Shown here: positions 37,601-52,130 of the stretch, piece after piece
How positions within the stretch are numbered: position 1 is the first letter of the stretch
Layout of the letters: each line of letters starts with the position of its first letter
Assembly: GCA_024734555.1 (NCBI GenBank)
Contig: JANPWX010000173.1
Location: 1,782,331 to 1,846,330 of the forward strand
Length of the DNA: 64,000 nt
From: Trochalopteron elliotii
Taxonomy: Eukaryota; Chordata; Aves; Passeriformes; Leiothrichidae
Direction of reading: 5' to 3'
Made by a program: the position numbers and the translations under genes
The notes under the pieces: model-generated
What the model saw: only the letters and a program-made list of their open reading frames with translations
Database searches by the model: none
Told to the model about the DNA's origin: nothing

Positions 37601-40600
37601 CTAATCCCTTCTTCTGCCTACCCAGAGTTCATATCTTAAGTTAACCAAAAGGTCCATCAAATAAATGGTAAAGCTAAGCTAGTAAAGAAGCTAACAAGGC
37701 ATAAATCACATGTCACTAACCTTTAGCCTGTCTGCCTTTTTCAAACATACACCTCCAGCCAAAGTTATGCATTTACATCTAGTAACAAACAAGAAGCATA
37801 ATGACAAATAGAATTCAAGTGCTGCACTTCTCTCTCTCTATTTCTTCACAGCAACTGGAAAAAAAGTAGGCTATGCAGAACATCAAATTAAAGGGTAAGA
37901 TCCTTAGAGGTGATGCTCACTTCAGTGACGTATTCTTCTTACAGGAGTTAGTCTCTTTCTACACCTGGGACTATAAGTATGATTTGAAAGCTTTTCAAAC
38001 TCACTTTCCTCCAGCCATGAGCATGCTACTTTATATCACACATTTTACCGTTCTGCAAATAGAAATATACTCCTTCACCCCTCAGGGCAATGCTGAAGCA
38101 AGTAGATTTTCCACCAGAGAAGCACAACATAACTGTGACTCTTTAACTCCAAGAGCAGAATTTGAGCCACACTGCTAAATCCTTAAACCTGTTACACAAC
38201 AAATAAGCATGGATTACAGCGTGGCTGGTTCATTATGGGATGTTTTGTGATGCTATTCCTAACACACAAACGCCATTTGTCTTGGCTACATACATAAAGG
38301 CCGTTCTCCTGTTTTAGGTTATCCATCTTCACCATCGCTTTCACTTCCCTGCATCACACCCATTTATTACTCATTTACTCCCTATTTAATATATTTCTAC
38401 ACTGTAGACAGTGCTAAATAATCCTCATGTAACAGCACACTATTATATTTGCTCTACGTATAAACAACTGCGACATTACAGTTACCTGACACTTCTTACT
38501 ACCAAAACAAACCATTTATAACTATATATTACCTTTAGTACTCCATGCAAGTGGCTACTCCACTTGCAGCACTAAACAAAGAGCATACAAATAAAAAGAA
38601 GCAATCCACACCAGGGAGGTTTATATTTCAGTAGAAATAGCAAGCATAAGTTGCAGAAAACACCTGACTAAAAGCACATTTTTAGGCAGGTGTAATCTAA
38701 TTTTGGCAGATTTACAACAGTCAGCTACAATGTTTGCTAATACTTTAGAGGATCTGGGATTTTATTTTTTTTTAACAGGTTTAGATAAGCACACCTGTAC
38801 TCCTTAAGTAATGGGTACATTTACCAAAGCTACTGTTTATAATCTGAAGAGATGATTTTCTCACAAATAAAAACTTGCCATATATATAAGAAAAGAACAG
38901 TCTCAATTTGATCAACAGTAAAAAACCACAACCTTGAAAGACAAACACATGCATTATTACTACCATGTATGGGGTCAAAAGTACACCACCTTATCTATAA
39001 TCAAGTATTTTGTAAAAATAAGGAAAGTTTTTCCTTAAACCCTTGTATCAGGTTTGTATTCAAACAAGACAACTCCTTGCAATATCACAACTCTGAAAAT
39101 ACAGGTTTTCAACTAAAAGTACTGTCCTTCATTCTGTAACACTTCTTTTTTGACAGGTTTTCAAGTCTCTCCTGAACTTGACTCATTCAAGCATGATTCA
39201 TTCAATTAATATTTCAAATCAAGGTCTTAATTAAGTACAATATCCAAAACCAGGTATGGAAAAAATCTCCAGACAAAGCACAATAAAAATGGTTATCATA
39301 GTACTGCCAAATCAGAGCACTACACCTTATGGGTCAAGCACTCAAGTATCTTGGTACATCCATCAACTCAGGCAAGGTTTTTGACCGTAACTTGGTTGTG
39401 GATTCTCTTATTTGTCTTTTGAGGTTTTATAGTACACTCAGTCATATCTCAAGCTTCTTCCAATAACCAAAGTCAAGGAACTTTCTGTTTTCACAGGCCT
39501 ACACCTTCTCTTTTGGAACCACTGGACTGCAGAAAAAGGGGCTTTGGGAAATGATCCCTACCTTCTCCACTGACAAAACTGCAAGTGGAAGAACTGTAAC
39601 TGAAGCAAACAAATGTGGTATTCTTTGCTCTGCTGCTTCACTCACAAAATACTCCTCAGAAGGTTACCTATTACAGCTTACCTATAAACATCTAATGCAG
39701 TAATGCAGGGGGCCAAAACAATCCCTCCACATATGCATTCAGTGGATGGATGGTCAAATGCACAGAGCATGCATAGTCTCCACTCCCTCCATGGGATTTA
39801 GAGATAATCAAAAAAGTAGGTAAAGAAAGATCTTCTGCCAGAATGTTTCTAGTATAACCCTGAATATAAAAACAACTGTGAAAACTGTGTCTGTCTTGGG
39901 TGCAGCTAAAGGCAGTTACAGCATCTGCAAACACCGAAGGCAGTAAGAGGTTGTTTCAGCCCAAACAGACCAGCCCTCTGACATACAGCAGTAATGCTCA
40001 AAAATTAAGTCCAGAATAGCCACTGTTTTATCACTTACTCTCTAGCATATTATCAATTTGTAACTTGTGAAAACATATGCTTCAGATAACAAACCAAAGG
40101 GGCAAAGGGTGGTCTCACGCTGTTACCTACATGACTGGACCATGAGAAGCTGGTCCAGCCTCTGAAGTGGTGCTCAGCCATCAACAGGCTCTGTCATTGG
40201 TCAACATGACACCTCTTGCACGAGGCAACTGCTTTTTGGGAATCCCATTATGGCAGTTGGATACAGCTCATTTGATCAACAAGTTTCTCTCATCTCTGGG
40301 CTTGAAGAAGCACTGCCAGCTTACAAGAGGTTTACACCCACTCAAGGCTTTGGTTACAAACTGAGGGTCAAATTCTAACCTGAGTCAGACAAGTGTCCCT
40401 CCTGACTTAATGCAACAACTTTAGTACTCACTGCACACTTATACCCATGCAAGCAGGGAGACACCAGCCCTTCAGTTTTCGTTTTAAAGTCCAAGGCTGA
40501 TATTTACCTTCCTTACACATTTAGAATTACTTCCTTTTGCACTGGAATTCTTTTTAAACCCTGCCTGAGCCTACGAGGTGTGTATCAGCTGGAAACCAAG

Positions 40601-43600
40601 ACATCCAAAATTGTAAGACAGTTTTCAGTTTGCCTAGCACACCTCACCACTATTTAACCAATTCACTAAAGCTTAATATTTACAAATGGACAAACTCCAG
40701 AAAGAAAAGCCCATCCAAGCTAAGAAACCAAGGTACAACCCCTAGCTTAGTCACTGAACTGCACACTTGTCAAACTGGGAGAGTACACCAAGAGGCTTCA
40801 ATGCTCCAAGCACTGTCAGAGGAAAGATAGGGGATGGAGCACGTGAATCTTCAGCCTGATCCAGTTCAGATCCTCTTACGTTCCCATGACTATTAGTAAC
40901 AAACCCAAAGCCATCTGCTGCTGTATGAGAAAAGGGCGAAGGCCTTCCTGCATTCAGATCCTACAGCGCAGCCACCTCCAGTCAAAGGGTGGGGAGTCAC
41001 TTTTATGTGGCCGCAGAATTTCAGGGTAAGGCTTATCTTTCATGGCAAGTTGCAAAACAGCTGGTGCTGCACCCAGAGCACAGCCACCATTTCTGGCACA
41101 GCAGCAGGAATACGCCTTGGCAAGGTAAGAAGGACTCCCTTCCCTGCCTTTTTATGAACATATGCGAGAGGTCAACAGCATCCAAAAGAGCTGACAACAC
41201 AACTTCCAAACTGGCAAGGCAAACAGTGCTGATTCCCTGGAACTACAGAAACAAAGCTCTAAGAATACACACATCTCCCACTCTGCTACCTGCTCTGTTT
41301 GTGTGTCACCACTTCCCACCACACAGACTGTCAGGAACACAGACATTTTCCTTGCTACAAACCAGACACTGCCACGGCTGCCTGCAAGAGGCTCCAGAGC
41401 CATCCTCCTTGTGCCTCCAACAAATGAACTTAAGTGACCAACTCACAGCAATTATCTTGCAGCCAAAGGGAAGGAACAAAAATCAACTTAATAAACTTTG
41501 GTGACTAATGATAGGGATTTTTTAAATCCTAAACAATGACATATAAAAAAGATGTCAGTAAGATTTAAAGGGCATTCAGTACACAGATTTTTTGAGTAAA
41601 GGGCATGCTACTATGAAGAGAGGACATTATCAGTGTATTTGCACACACACCAAACTTCACAGCTTTCACTGCAAAACCAATAGTTTCTCTGCTTGAAACA
41701 GTGAAGCTCATCTTTAGAAATTTTGCAGCTAACAAGGATTTGATTTTACTTTCCAGCAACAATATGGCCATCGTATTATAAATACCATCAAATGAAATTT
41801 TAGTTATTTTTTTAAGAGTCAGTTGGTAGCTATTAATGAAGGCAAACTGTTAGGGAAATCCTGCCAAAAGAAAGTAATGACCAGTTGTGTACCAGTGCAG
41901 CAAGGTCTAACTTAACTAATAACAACTTTAAATCATTAAGAAGAGTTGGTTCATCTATTATCAACCTTCATCCCAAAATTTATTTTAAAGTATTTCTCCT
42001 AACCCAGAACCTATATAAGCATTTGACCAAAGTAGTTTAGAAATCATGAAATATATGCTAATACCTAAGTAAAAGAAAGACCAGTAATTTTCACATTTAA
42101 ATCTCAAATTCTTTTGAGTAACTTCCATTAATATCTCTACAGCTTTTTCAGAGTTCATAATGCTTCCTGCAGCCTAAAATAAAACAAACTGCAGAGATGT
42201 CAGAAAGTTATAGAAGCACACTTTAATTACCCTATATTAATAATGTCTGTCATCCACATTAACATTGTAAATGAAAACAACACATGCAGATCCAGAGATG
42301 TGCATGCAATAGTTTGTACCCTTGGCCACCACGCCTGTGCGGCAGCAGCTAATTACAGGGGTGAGCTATGCCAATATGGAGCTCACACTTGTAATGCAAA
42401 AAAGAGCAATTCATAGCCCAGCTTAGGTTTAACTGCACAGCGTGGGGCTTGGAGAGAAGACCCACATTTTGTACTGATATTATTAGAGTGGTACTTTTCA
42501 CAAAACTGAGCACTATGTTTCCATACACACCAAATAAACCAAAAGCACAACTGAACCAACACCTCTTGCACCATGTTGCATTTCCTTATAAGGGATCTGC
42601 AACCCAAAATATTTAAACTACTCTGATAACCCCCTGACATGAAAACACAAAACTGCAAGACATAAAAACACAACATATCTTTAGCATAGCACAGAAGTAT
42701 CAAATTTAAAAGCTATTTCATTTGTAAATGCATCCTTATTAGAAGAATGTGTATTGCTTCACTGGTTCATATTCCCAAGTCTCTGGCCTATTGAGCAAGT
42801 AAGTGAAACAACATCTCTGCATTTTATAATTAAGTTATCTCCACGTTATTGTACTTGTTCTGCACTGGTGAAAGCACCAAAGGAAGAAATGCAGCTGCTG
42901 AGCACCAAAGGTGCTCCTCATTTAAAATACCTTACAGAACAAAGGCTGAAGTCAAAAGCTGGTCACATTCATTCAGCACAATAAAACCTTTCCAGGGAGA
43001 GTTGCCACAATCACCAATAATCAATCATAAAATGCAAAAAAATCAGTTCTTCACCCTTTAATTCCAGCATCCACAGGCAGATTTTCTGCTAGTGTTACAC
43101 TTATTTTTATCTATAATTATTTGAATCAATTCTCTCAAGAAACACAACCAACAGCTGAAAAACTACATGTAAGGTTTTAATTATTCTCTTAGTGTCTTGC
43201 CATGAAGTTTGTTCTAACATTTTTTCAGCTGGCCAAGAAAAGCAAACGTGTGTCAAGGTCAGAGAGAAATAGTTGGTTCTTGCTTCGTTTGAATTCCAGT
43301 TCTGGGCAACAAAAAAATCCAGCAATTTAAAGAGGAAACTGGTTTAATAGTTCTGAATTCATCTTTTCCATGAATGGAAAAGCAACATGCAGCAAACCTG
43401 TCTGCTTCTGCTTGTTTCATCAATGAGGGAAAGAAAAAAAATTTTTAAAAGCCTCAGATTTGGCCTTGCTGAAGCATATCTGCAAGCAGTGGATGATTTA
43501 ATAAAGCTAATCTTCAGTGAAGCACATGACCTGTAAGCTGCAGACCACAGAAGTGTGTAGCTTTCCTAATACTACAGTGTTGGTTTCTAACATGAATTGG

Positions 43601-45499
43601 AACCTCTTGTACAAAGCTTCTGCAAATAATGAAGTACAAGTGCTGCTAGGTCACCATTCCTTGTCATATAATTTAGTGTTGCTTCAGTGACATTGCAAGC
43701 ACTCTGTGGATTTACTATGGCTGACTTTGAGCTTAACTGCTGCAATGTTTTTTTTTAAAAAAAACAATTTTATCATAATAAATTCCCTTTTGTGACAGAC
43801 ACTGCTCATATTTGGTATCAAAATAACAGAGCATGCACTAATCATGAGGACATTTCCTTAAAATCTGAGCCACTACAGCAGTGATTCAGATGAGAAAAAT
43901 ACTTCTTCTAAAACCAGAGCCATCCTTCATCTTAAGAAAAGCAGTAAGAGATGACACCAGTTCCCCAACTTCAGAGGGCACAAAGTGATTTAGAAGTAGG
44001 CAAGAGCATCCTTCTTTGAAAAACGTGTCTTCTTGACCCCACACTTTGAGTAGCCCTCTTATGCCAAAAGTCACGCATCATAACCTCTCCATCAGTTAGC
44101 CTGAGCTGTAATGTTTTCCTCTGATAATATCTTGGTCCACAGGTCAAATGTCTTTGAGAGGTCAGCTCATTCTGGCACCTAGCCACATGAAGATGTCTCC
44201 TTTCACTCAAGCCTCACTCCAACTCCACAGACTGTGAACAGCCGATACTGGGTTTGAATAGAAGTTCAGTGTAAAATATCGGTGAAATAACCTGAGCCTA
44301 AAGCAATCTTTCCTCAATTACTACATTTAATTTGAAACAGGTGTTTAGCCAGTTTTACCATACAGTACATTTTATATACTTGCACGTGCACAGATGCACA
44401 ATACAGGCAGACAATGAAAGAGGCATAAACTGAAATTTTCAAAGCAGCTGAAGAGTCTTAGAAATAGCGTTATGGAGGTTCCTTTGAAAACTTTTAGCTA
44501 GGCTTTTTATAAGTCTCCTCATTGGCTTTTTTATGCAAGAGTTAATCAGATAATTTAGTGATAAGTGCTCAAGAATGCATAGCTAGAAAGGAAATAAGTC
44601 TCTGGCACACAGGAGGAAATGGGGAAAAACAGAGGGAGGGAGGTTATAGTGTGTGTTTTTGAGGGAAGTACTTTCTGGTCTACCCTTTAATGCATGGGAG
44701 TTTGGTAGGCTTTAACTGCTACTTTGAAAATGCCCCAATTTGCCTGCAGAGCAAACTAAAAGGTTTAGTCTGAATGGTCTGAAACCATTAAACTTCCAGG
44801 TATTACCCAGAACAACTACATTAAAGGATACAGTGAACCCAGCTTAGAATTAAATAACAAGAAGTACTTTATATCGTCTGAGGAAATCTAGGATGTCCTG
44901 AGCTTCACAGCATGTCCATACTGTATGGAACTATTTCAGGATGTATTCAAAACTGCTCATTCATGAATACACTTTCCTAAAATATGTAGTCTTATCATTT
45001 CCATGTTTTGTTGTATATTGCCTGAACAAAATTATCTGTTGCACATTATTCACAGTGTCCTAAAGATGCCTGCATTTGAGAAAGCCTCATCTATCTTCTC
45101 ATTCCACATAAAACCATTAAACTGCTCCGAATGGTAAAGTCATCATTTTGTAATTATAATTCTAAATTAAGGCTTTTGTGTTGTTAATTCTCCAGAAAAA
45201 CTTGTACCTATGTTTTACAATGAAAGGAAAAATATCAAACACATCTTACTAAAAGTTCATTAATGAATCCATTGTATCACTGATGAAACACATATAAAGC
45301 CAAAATCCGTTCTATTTCCACACCATTTTTTTTCCTTCTACATGAACGGAAGTTGACCTAAAATGATTTTCCTTTCTGAAACCAAATGCAGAGAGTGAGC
45401 TATGCTGTAAATACTGGCTTTTCAGGCATCTTAAAAATAAAGTTATTAAGAATGGGACAAGAAGAAATTTAAGCCATTAACTGAAACTTTATACAACCC

Positions 45500-45576
45500 C
45501 CAGTTCTGCAAACACTTATGCAACTGAGTAACTTCACACACATAAGTAATCTGCTTCAGTCCAGTGGGGCTACTCT
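45500..45576. repeat. Ancient amniote interspersed repeat remnant
   Basis: The words CTGCAAACACTTATGCA and CAGTGGGGCTACTC, about 45 bp apart with a diverged CTTCAGTC between, match in order an old, partly palindromic repeat that is common in turtle, crocodile and bird genomes. Similarity is recalled, not aligned; class and family are not assigned. Confidence 0.5.
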
Positions 45577-45914
45577 TATTTTCAAAACCACTCATACCTT
45601 TTGCACGTGAATAGAATCATGACACAGTACATTTAATAAAAAACAAAACCAGAGATTTCACTGTGAAACTTGAAAATGTCTTCCAAAAAGACAGTACTTA
45701 AAAAACATAATCTGCTCTAAGCAAAAATACCTACAAGATTAAGAATTATTTTAAATTAAACCTGAAATTTCCCAAATGATGCGTAAATATTTTTCAAACA
45801 CTGCATTGGCTCTGGAAACACTAACTAGGTTACTAATTTAGGTAAAGAATTTTCATGTCTCGGATATCTCTACAAACCATCATGTTTAAGTGCTTAACAA
45901 GGAAAGCTTGCTTT

Positions 45915-45985
45915 TCAAAGTGCTCATTATTGCCTTTCCCGTTGACTGCAATGGGATTTCCAAGTACTCAGCTCTTCTGAGTAAG
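45915..45985. repeat. Ancient palindrome-type amniote repeat remnant
   Basis: The core CCCGTTGACTGCAATGGGAT is a diverged form of the CCCATTGACTTCAATGGGA palindrome frequent in sauropsid genomes, flanked by AAGTGCTCA on the left and TACTCAGCTCTTCTGA on the right, which are roughly inverted copies. It is an old, decayed element; class is not assigned. Confidence 0.5.
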
Positions 45986-46108
45986 GGAATACTTAATAAC
46001 AGGACACAGGAGTGCAAATTAAGAAATCGGTACTTAGGTCATCCAGATTTGACAGTTTTTACCTGAATAACTAATTTGTGCATTGTACTAGAGATGACAA
46101 ACTATCAT

Positions 46109-46152
46109 ACACACAAAAACAAGGAAAAAAAAACAAACAAAAACCAAACCCC
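46109..46152. repeat. A-rich (AAAC)n low-complexity tract
   Basis: ACACAAAAAC and AAACAAACAAAAACC units with a run of nine A in the middle. Confidence 0.5.
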
Positions 46153-46740
46153 TAGAAATTATGACACAGTAAAATACAAAGCACACACCCTTGCTATGAG
46201 AGAATGCTAATAAAAGACTGGAGCTTTGATCTTCTTTTGAACAGTCACTCATACAGTGGCAGAAATACCCTTAACCCTCCAAAATATATTCAGCCAAGAC
46301 TACAAGATGAGAGTGCTTTCTCCATAAGCATTAGAGAGAGGATGACTTCACCTGAGAAGTCCTTTAATCCTTCCCGTATTACTCTGTTGTCTAAGCACAT
46401 AGCAAAAACCCTCCTGTCGTACCTCTCCCTCTGGATCTGCAGAGAGCATTCTCTACAACTTGGATGCAATAAACTGCAGTTCATTTTTCACGTGTGGAAT
46501 CAATATTGTTAAGTGGGAATCAGGGTGGGTTTTCCTCCCCTTGTATGAATGCTTGTAACCATTATTGAATCATTTCTCGTCTGCTATCTTGCATAACATC
46601 GGCATTTGCTCTTTCGACTTTCACCTTTGTTTCTGCTGCATCTCCACTTTCAGAACCTGCTTCCAGACTCATTTTCAAGGCACTTAGTCATAGCAGGGTG
46701 GTAAGATCATTTCTTTGGGATGCTCACTTTGTGCTATGTT

Positions 46741-46788
46741 AAACAAACAAACAAACAAAAACACACCAAACATTAGAAAAAAAAAAAG
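46741..46788. repeat. (AAAC)n microsatellite with adjacent A11 run
   Basis: About five AAAC units, then an AC-rich spacer and an 11-base A run. Confidence 0.5.
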
Positions 46789-49700
46789 TAATTTCCTGAT
46801 ACTTTCATTGAATTTTTTCCTCCTAAACTTCAGGGCATTAGTGACTCAGTTCCCAAATGAAACTGATGCTGGAAAGCTGTCAGGAAACTATACTTATCTG
46901 GCAAGTTATTAAGTGTTGCAAATGTTTATGTTGTAATTTAGAGGAATTATCTGTTACCAATACTTCAACCATCTCAATCACTGATTTCCTAACATTACAC
47001 ACCCATAACCAAAAGACAGATCAATAGGCATTTGATAATCACCAAACATAAATTGCCCTTTTATAGTATTGATCAGCAGCTTTTTCTACACGTGCAGCAG
47101 TTCGAGGGAGTAACAGGCACTTGGCAGTATCAACACTGCACTGACAGAAAGAGAAACTGGCTGGCACTCATGCAACATCGTGTCAGTAGATACCACGTCC
47201 ATCAAACACTGACAGTTTGACAGATCAGACGCTCTCTGCCATAATGTCATAATGACTTCAATTTACTTCTCTGCAGCACCCAAAGGCTGAGATTTTATGA
47301 GCTATCCAAGTCTCTTCTCTTCAAGAACAAGGCTCTCTTGCTTTTGCAGCCTTGACAGCTTCATGTATTTCCTTAAAATTTCCTAGTAGGCATAACCAGA
47401 ACAGTAAGAAACACAAAGCTGCTAACTGATTTCCTCATAATTTATACAATAACTAAAGTTTTATTTAGCAATTAAAATTTCACTCTCCAAATTCGAACAG
47501 CAGCAAGTTTCAATTACTGAAAAACAAACAGAAGCAAGAAGAAGGAAACCCCATAAAACCCACTAGGACAGCAACTTCCACAAGCCCAAGGTCAACAGGG
47601 CTGCCTTCACCCTCGAAGAGTAAGATGCCAGCACTCAACATTCAGGAATGTGCTTCCATGCACCAAGAGGAGGCAACAATAGTTTCAATCAACAATAAGC
47701 AGCAGCACAGAGACAAAGCCTAGTGCTCGCTCCTGTCCACTGTGGATGAAGAAAGCCCCGGCAGCAGCATTTGTTCGGGCACCAATAGGAGAAAACACAC
47801 ATCACTGCATGAGGTCACCAGGACACCACCAGCAACCAGGGGATACTCAGGTATTTCCTCACAGTTACTCAGATGCTGCAACTGATGCTGCAATGATTAT
47901 GTCAGTCAACAGTTGAACTGAAACTGCATTTTGAGTTTTGGCATAAAAATGCTACAGGTTCCTTAATCTGCACCAGCATTTTTAATTGAACAATTAAACT
48001 TCTGTTTTCTCTTCCTTTCTACCTCCCAGCTCCCCCAGGTCTTCTCTGCTGCTCAAGACAATGACTTAAATACTTTATATGGTCTTGAACAGCACAGTTT
48101 GAATTTTGTCTTTTAAAACTTATTAAGTTGAACAAAAAAATGCAGCAAAACCATTCTTTTGCAAGAACAGAGAGACACAGAATTAAGAAATCAAACATGA
48201 GTTTCTGCAAGCGAATTTCTGTTTGCCACAGGAAACATTTTGTTCTTGTAAAGCACAGGCAGCTAAACCTACACTTCTGGTAAAGTGTAGGTAGAAAACC
48301 TACCCACCTGAAAGCAAAGACAGGGACGAGGAGGCAGACTTTCCACCAGAGGACTTCAAAGCACTCCCCAATTCAAACAAAAATGTCTCAACGATTCCAT
48401 GGAGGTGAGCCAACACCTCCAGGCTATATCCCTACCCTCATGTCTCCACCTATTCCACCCCTACCCCTCCACCAAGGCTCTGCCCTCCACTGCACGGCCA
48501 CTGTAATAATGACAGACACCATGACACAAGAGACAGGACCTCTTTCTTAGGAGTTTCTGCTGCTCAAGAAGCCTGGCCCATTGGCCTTAAAAGAAGAAGA
48601 GACCCATACAACACAAGGCAGAACTTCCATGCTGTAGAATCTACAGAAAGCAACAACATCTTTGTTGCAATCTGCACCACTGCAGTGGTTATATCTTATG
48701 TGCAGGGGAAAAAATAGCTTGATATTACCTTCACATTTTGTTTGAAAGAAAAATAAACCAACTTTTCATTCACACGAAAACAATCCCAAAGAAAAGTTTA
48801 TATAAACTACCTCGCTTACAGTAACCACAACAAGCGATTGTTATATAAATACAGAGTAATTATACCTTAATCCCCCTGCTTTAAGAGACAGATCTCCTTA
48901 ATCTGAAGTAGGATGCAAACTCCTTTTGTTACGCTGTGCAACCACCCCAGATTATTAGATCTGTAAGATCAGGTACTGTATGACTTAGCTCAAACATGCG
49001 GATACCTGCTACACGGCAGGATGCCTCATCTGTCAGTAACCACAGGAAAGGAAGAGTAACTAAGCACAGGACAATCAAATCTGACTGCACACCCCAGTGA
49101 CTGCATTCCAGCTGGTCTTACCACACTCAGCACACTTGCTGATTGCTACATCCCAACCAAATTCCTTCCTCCTCATCCTGGCAAAGCTACATAAGACATG
49201 TAGTGTGTTAATGATGTTTCTCAGCAGACCTGGTTTTCACCTATGTCAGTGTCACAATCACCAAAAAGGAAAGGAAAAAAAAAAAAGTGCATGGATTAAA
49301 TCCAAAAAGAAAACCCAAACCCTCACACCTCTCAATATTGAAACAGCTGCTCCATACCAAACCTTTCCTCTGAAGGAAGGGATAAAGGGTACAGCAGGCT
49401 GAGGAACACACTCACACCAGAATTTCTTGTTAAAGTCACCTCTCCACCAACAGTCACAATGAAGGGCCATCTCTGTCCCCAGGTGCATACACTGATGTGC
49501 TTAAAATAATTAAAAACAACAAAGTTAAAATACCATTTTGGTTTGCCCTACACCTTTTATACTTGTAATACCATGTCCTTGATCTGGAGTGTTCTAAATT
49601 CAATGTTTCATATCAAAACTAATCACCTCCTCCCAGATATATCCAATGTTGAGATACATTTTTGTTAAATTCCTGCATTTTTAATGAGGAAGAGTTAGGG

Positions 49701-50903
49701 TTTTGGTTTTTTCAAAGAAAACTAAATAATTCTCACTGACTTCTTTGCTTTGTAACCTTTCAACCACACAAGAGAGAAGAGTTGTCTTTGCAGTGACACC
49801 TGCAGTGAATCCCACTAAGCACATATGCAAGCAGGCAGTGTCAAAACATGCTTCCTAAAGTGATGCCTGAGAGAAGTTTTTTGGCCAGAAGACATTCATA
49901 TAGGAGCTGCAACACGAAAATTTGTAGAGGGGAGAGGATACGTGCTACCCTGCTCAACCGCCCCAGCTGTCACAACGGGGCATGTGGAGCAACCAAGCAA
50001 CAAGATCTCACCTATGCTATGTCAGCACTGCATTTATTAAGCTGTTTTCCACTTATGCAAGTTGGTATTTTAGCCTCCCTAAACCTTCTTTCACATTCTC
50101 CTCACTGCTCAGAGAAAAATCCACAAGAACAACCATTCCTGCCTGCTCCTTCTGTTTCTGATGTCACACCTGCAGCTCTGCCATCCTTCAGGTGCCAGGG
50201 CAGAAGCATCAGCTGGGGCCAGAGCCCCTGACCTGCAGCAGGGCTATCCTGTACACTGGTATTGCATCATATGCCCAACGAGGCTTTTTAATCATCGCGA
50301 TGATGACAGCTCCCCTTAGGGTAACTTCAATGGGCTGCCTCAGACCTCTCTGACTGAGCATAAATCACAGCTGACTTGGGAAGAGTACTAAGCGCCTCAA
50401 TGTCTTGAAAAACACAGCCAGTAGGGAGCTGTAAGGACGAAGACACTTTATAGATCTGAAAACTACATCTGAGCATCAAATACTAAATCTAGTGCTCGGG
50501 GGCAGTGTGGATCTCTGACACTTCCAGGAGGACACTGAATGCATAAACTCGTGGATGGATTACACACATTACACTGATACATAAACACAGTGGTTTCGTG
50601 CAGCAGACAAACTGTTTCTCCTGCCGTTTAACATAAACTACCTGCTTTTACACCATAGTTAGGAACACTTCAAAAAGAAGCACTGACAGCAAAGCAATTA
50701 TTTGAGCCCCAAAATTAGGCAATAGTGAATCATTGCCTCTGAAACTAAACCCTGATTTGTACAGACTGACCCACATGATCAAATTTTTGCAGTCAGTTCA
50801 GACTTCCAAGTGACCAACATCTGCCTACAGGGATCAGCCTGCCAGACCAAGGAGGAGTGTTAAATTACAAGCTTTGTACTCATGGCATGCACTCCATGTT
50901 GAT

Positions 50904-50953
50904 TAAATAAATAAATAAATAACTAAATAAATAAATAAATAAATAAATAAATA
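50904..50953. repeat. (TAAA)n microsatellite
   Basis: About 12 TAAA units with one interruption (AACTAAA) near 50921; probably polymorphic in length. Confidence 0.5.
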
Positions 50954-52072
50954 TCCATTTCATTATTGGCAGCATGGCAGCCCCATGCAAAAGCTTCAAA
51001 ACCTCTTTTCATTTTGAGCTCACTCTAATATTAGCTAAGAAAATATCAAATCAACATCATATTTTAATGTTTAACCAAACAGCTACACTTGTCCCTGGTT
51101 AAACTCTGCCACACTGGAAAAGAACCAGAGATTAATTTGGTTGAATGAATTTGGCTTTTAACCTAGACAATAAAATTTACTAGTATAAAAGCTTAAATCC
51201 CAACTGGCAACGTAAGGATGCCTTAGGGTACACTCTGCTTCTTGCCAACACCACACATCCACCTTTAAAGCTTTAAAATAAATCTCTGACTTTTGCTTCC
51301 ACATGTATAGGCATATATTATGTTTATACTACAAAAATCAACACTGACTTGTGAGGGTTAATACTAAGATGCTAATATATAAACTATAGAGGACTACAGA
51401 TAACCTACTTCTGCAAAATTGGAAATAGGAGAAGGAAAAAAAAAATCTGCTCTTTACCAAGACAAGAGAAGCAGAAATAATGAATGACAACAGGATTCTA
51501 AAGTCACTCAATTAAACTGCATTGTTATCTTTGGCATTAAGTTCATCATACCTTTACCACTATTCTAGAAAGCACCTTTTTTAACAATACTTAGCTAGGT
51601 GTCTTCTGTCATACTTGAGGAACTACAGAAAACAACCTCTGTTTCTAAAGCCATCATCATGACAATATTGCCTTCACTTCCCCATTACTTAGCAAGGCAC
51701 GTACCATTTTCTGTTAACAACTGACTTGTTGTTTGAACAAATATATTCGGAGCATGCAGGTCTATGTCCTGTATAAACAGAGAACCAAACTGGCCCAGCC
51801 TACACCCCTGAACTCTCCACATCAGTGGGTGAAGATGGCAAAGAGTTGAGGAGAATCCAGCCCACAGCATCACAAAGGAGGCAAGGGGACAGAAGCATGT
51901 CACACTGCACTGCCATAAACACAAAATGTTCCACATCATTATGTGCAGCCAAGGAGGCACTTGTACCTACAGGGCTGCTGGTATTCTGTCTGCCTGACTT
52001 CTATCAGCATCAACAACAGACACAAAACCAACTATTTCTTTTTTTCAAATCCTGGCCAGATAATACCAACAC

Positions 52073-52130
52073 CTTTTTTTTTTCCTTTTTTTTTTTCTCT
52101 TCTTTTTTTTGTGCATGTGTGTGTATGTGC
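52073..52130. repeat. Poly(T)/CT-rich tract followed by (GT)n
   Basis: T runs of 8-11 bases broken by C, then a short GTGCATGTGTGTGTATGTG stretch. This is the main T-rich tract on the plus strand; most other homopolymers are A. Confidence 0.5.

Noticed and set aside
40989..41504. 171-aa plus-strand ORF
   Set aside because: No domain recognised and no supporting signals; likely chance in a locally less AT-rich patch.
43747..43765. T9A8 perfect palindrome
   Set aside because: Short homopolymer junction expected by chance in AT-rich intron; no further structure.
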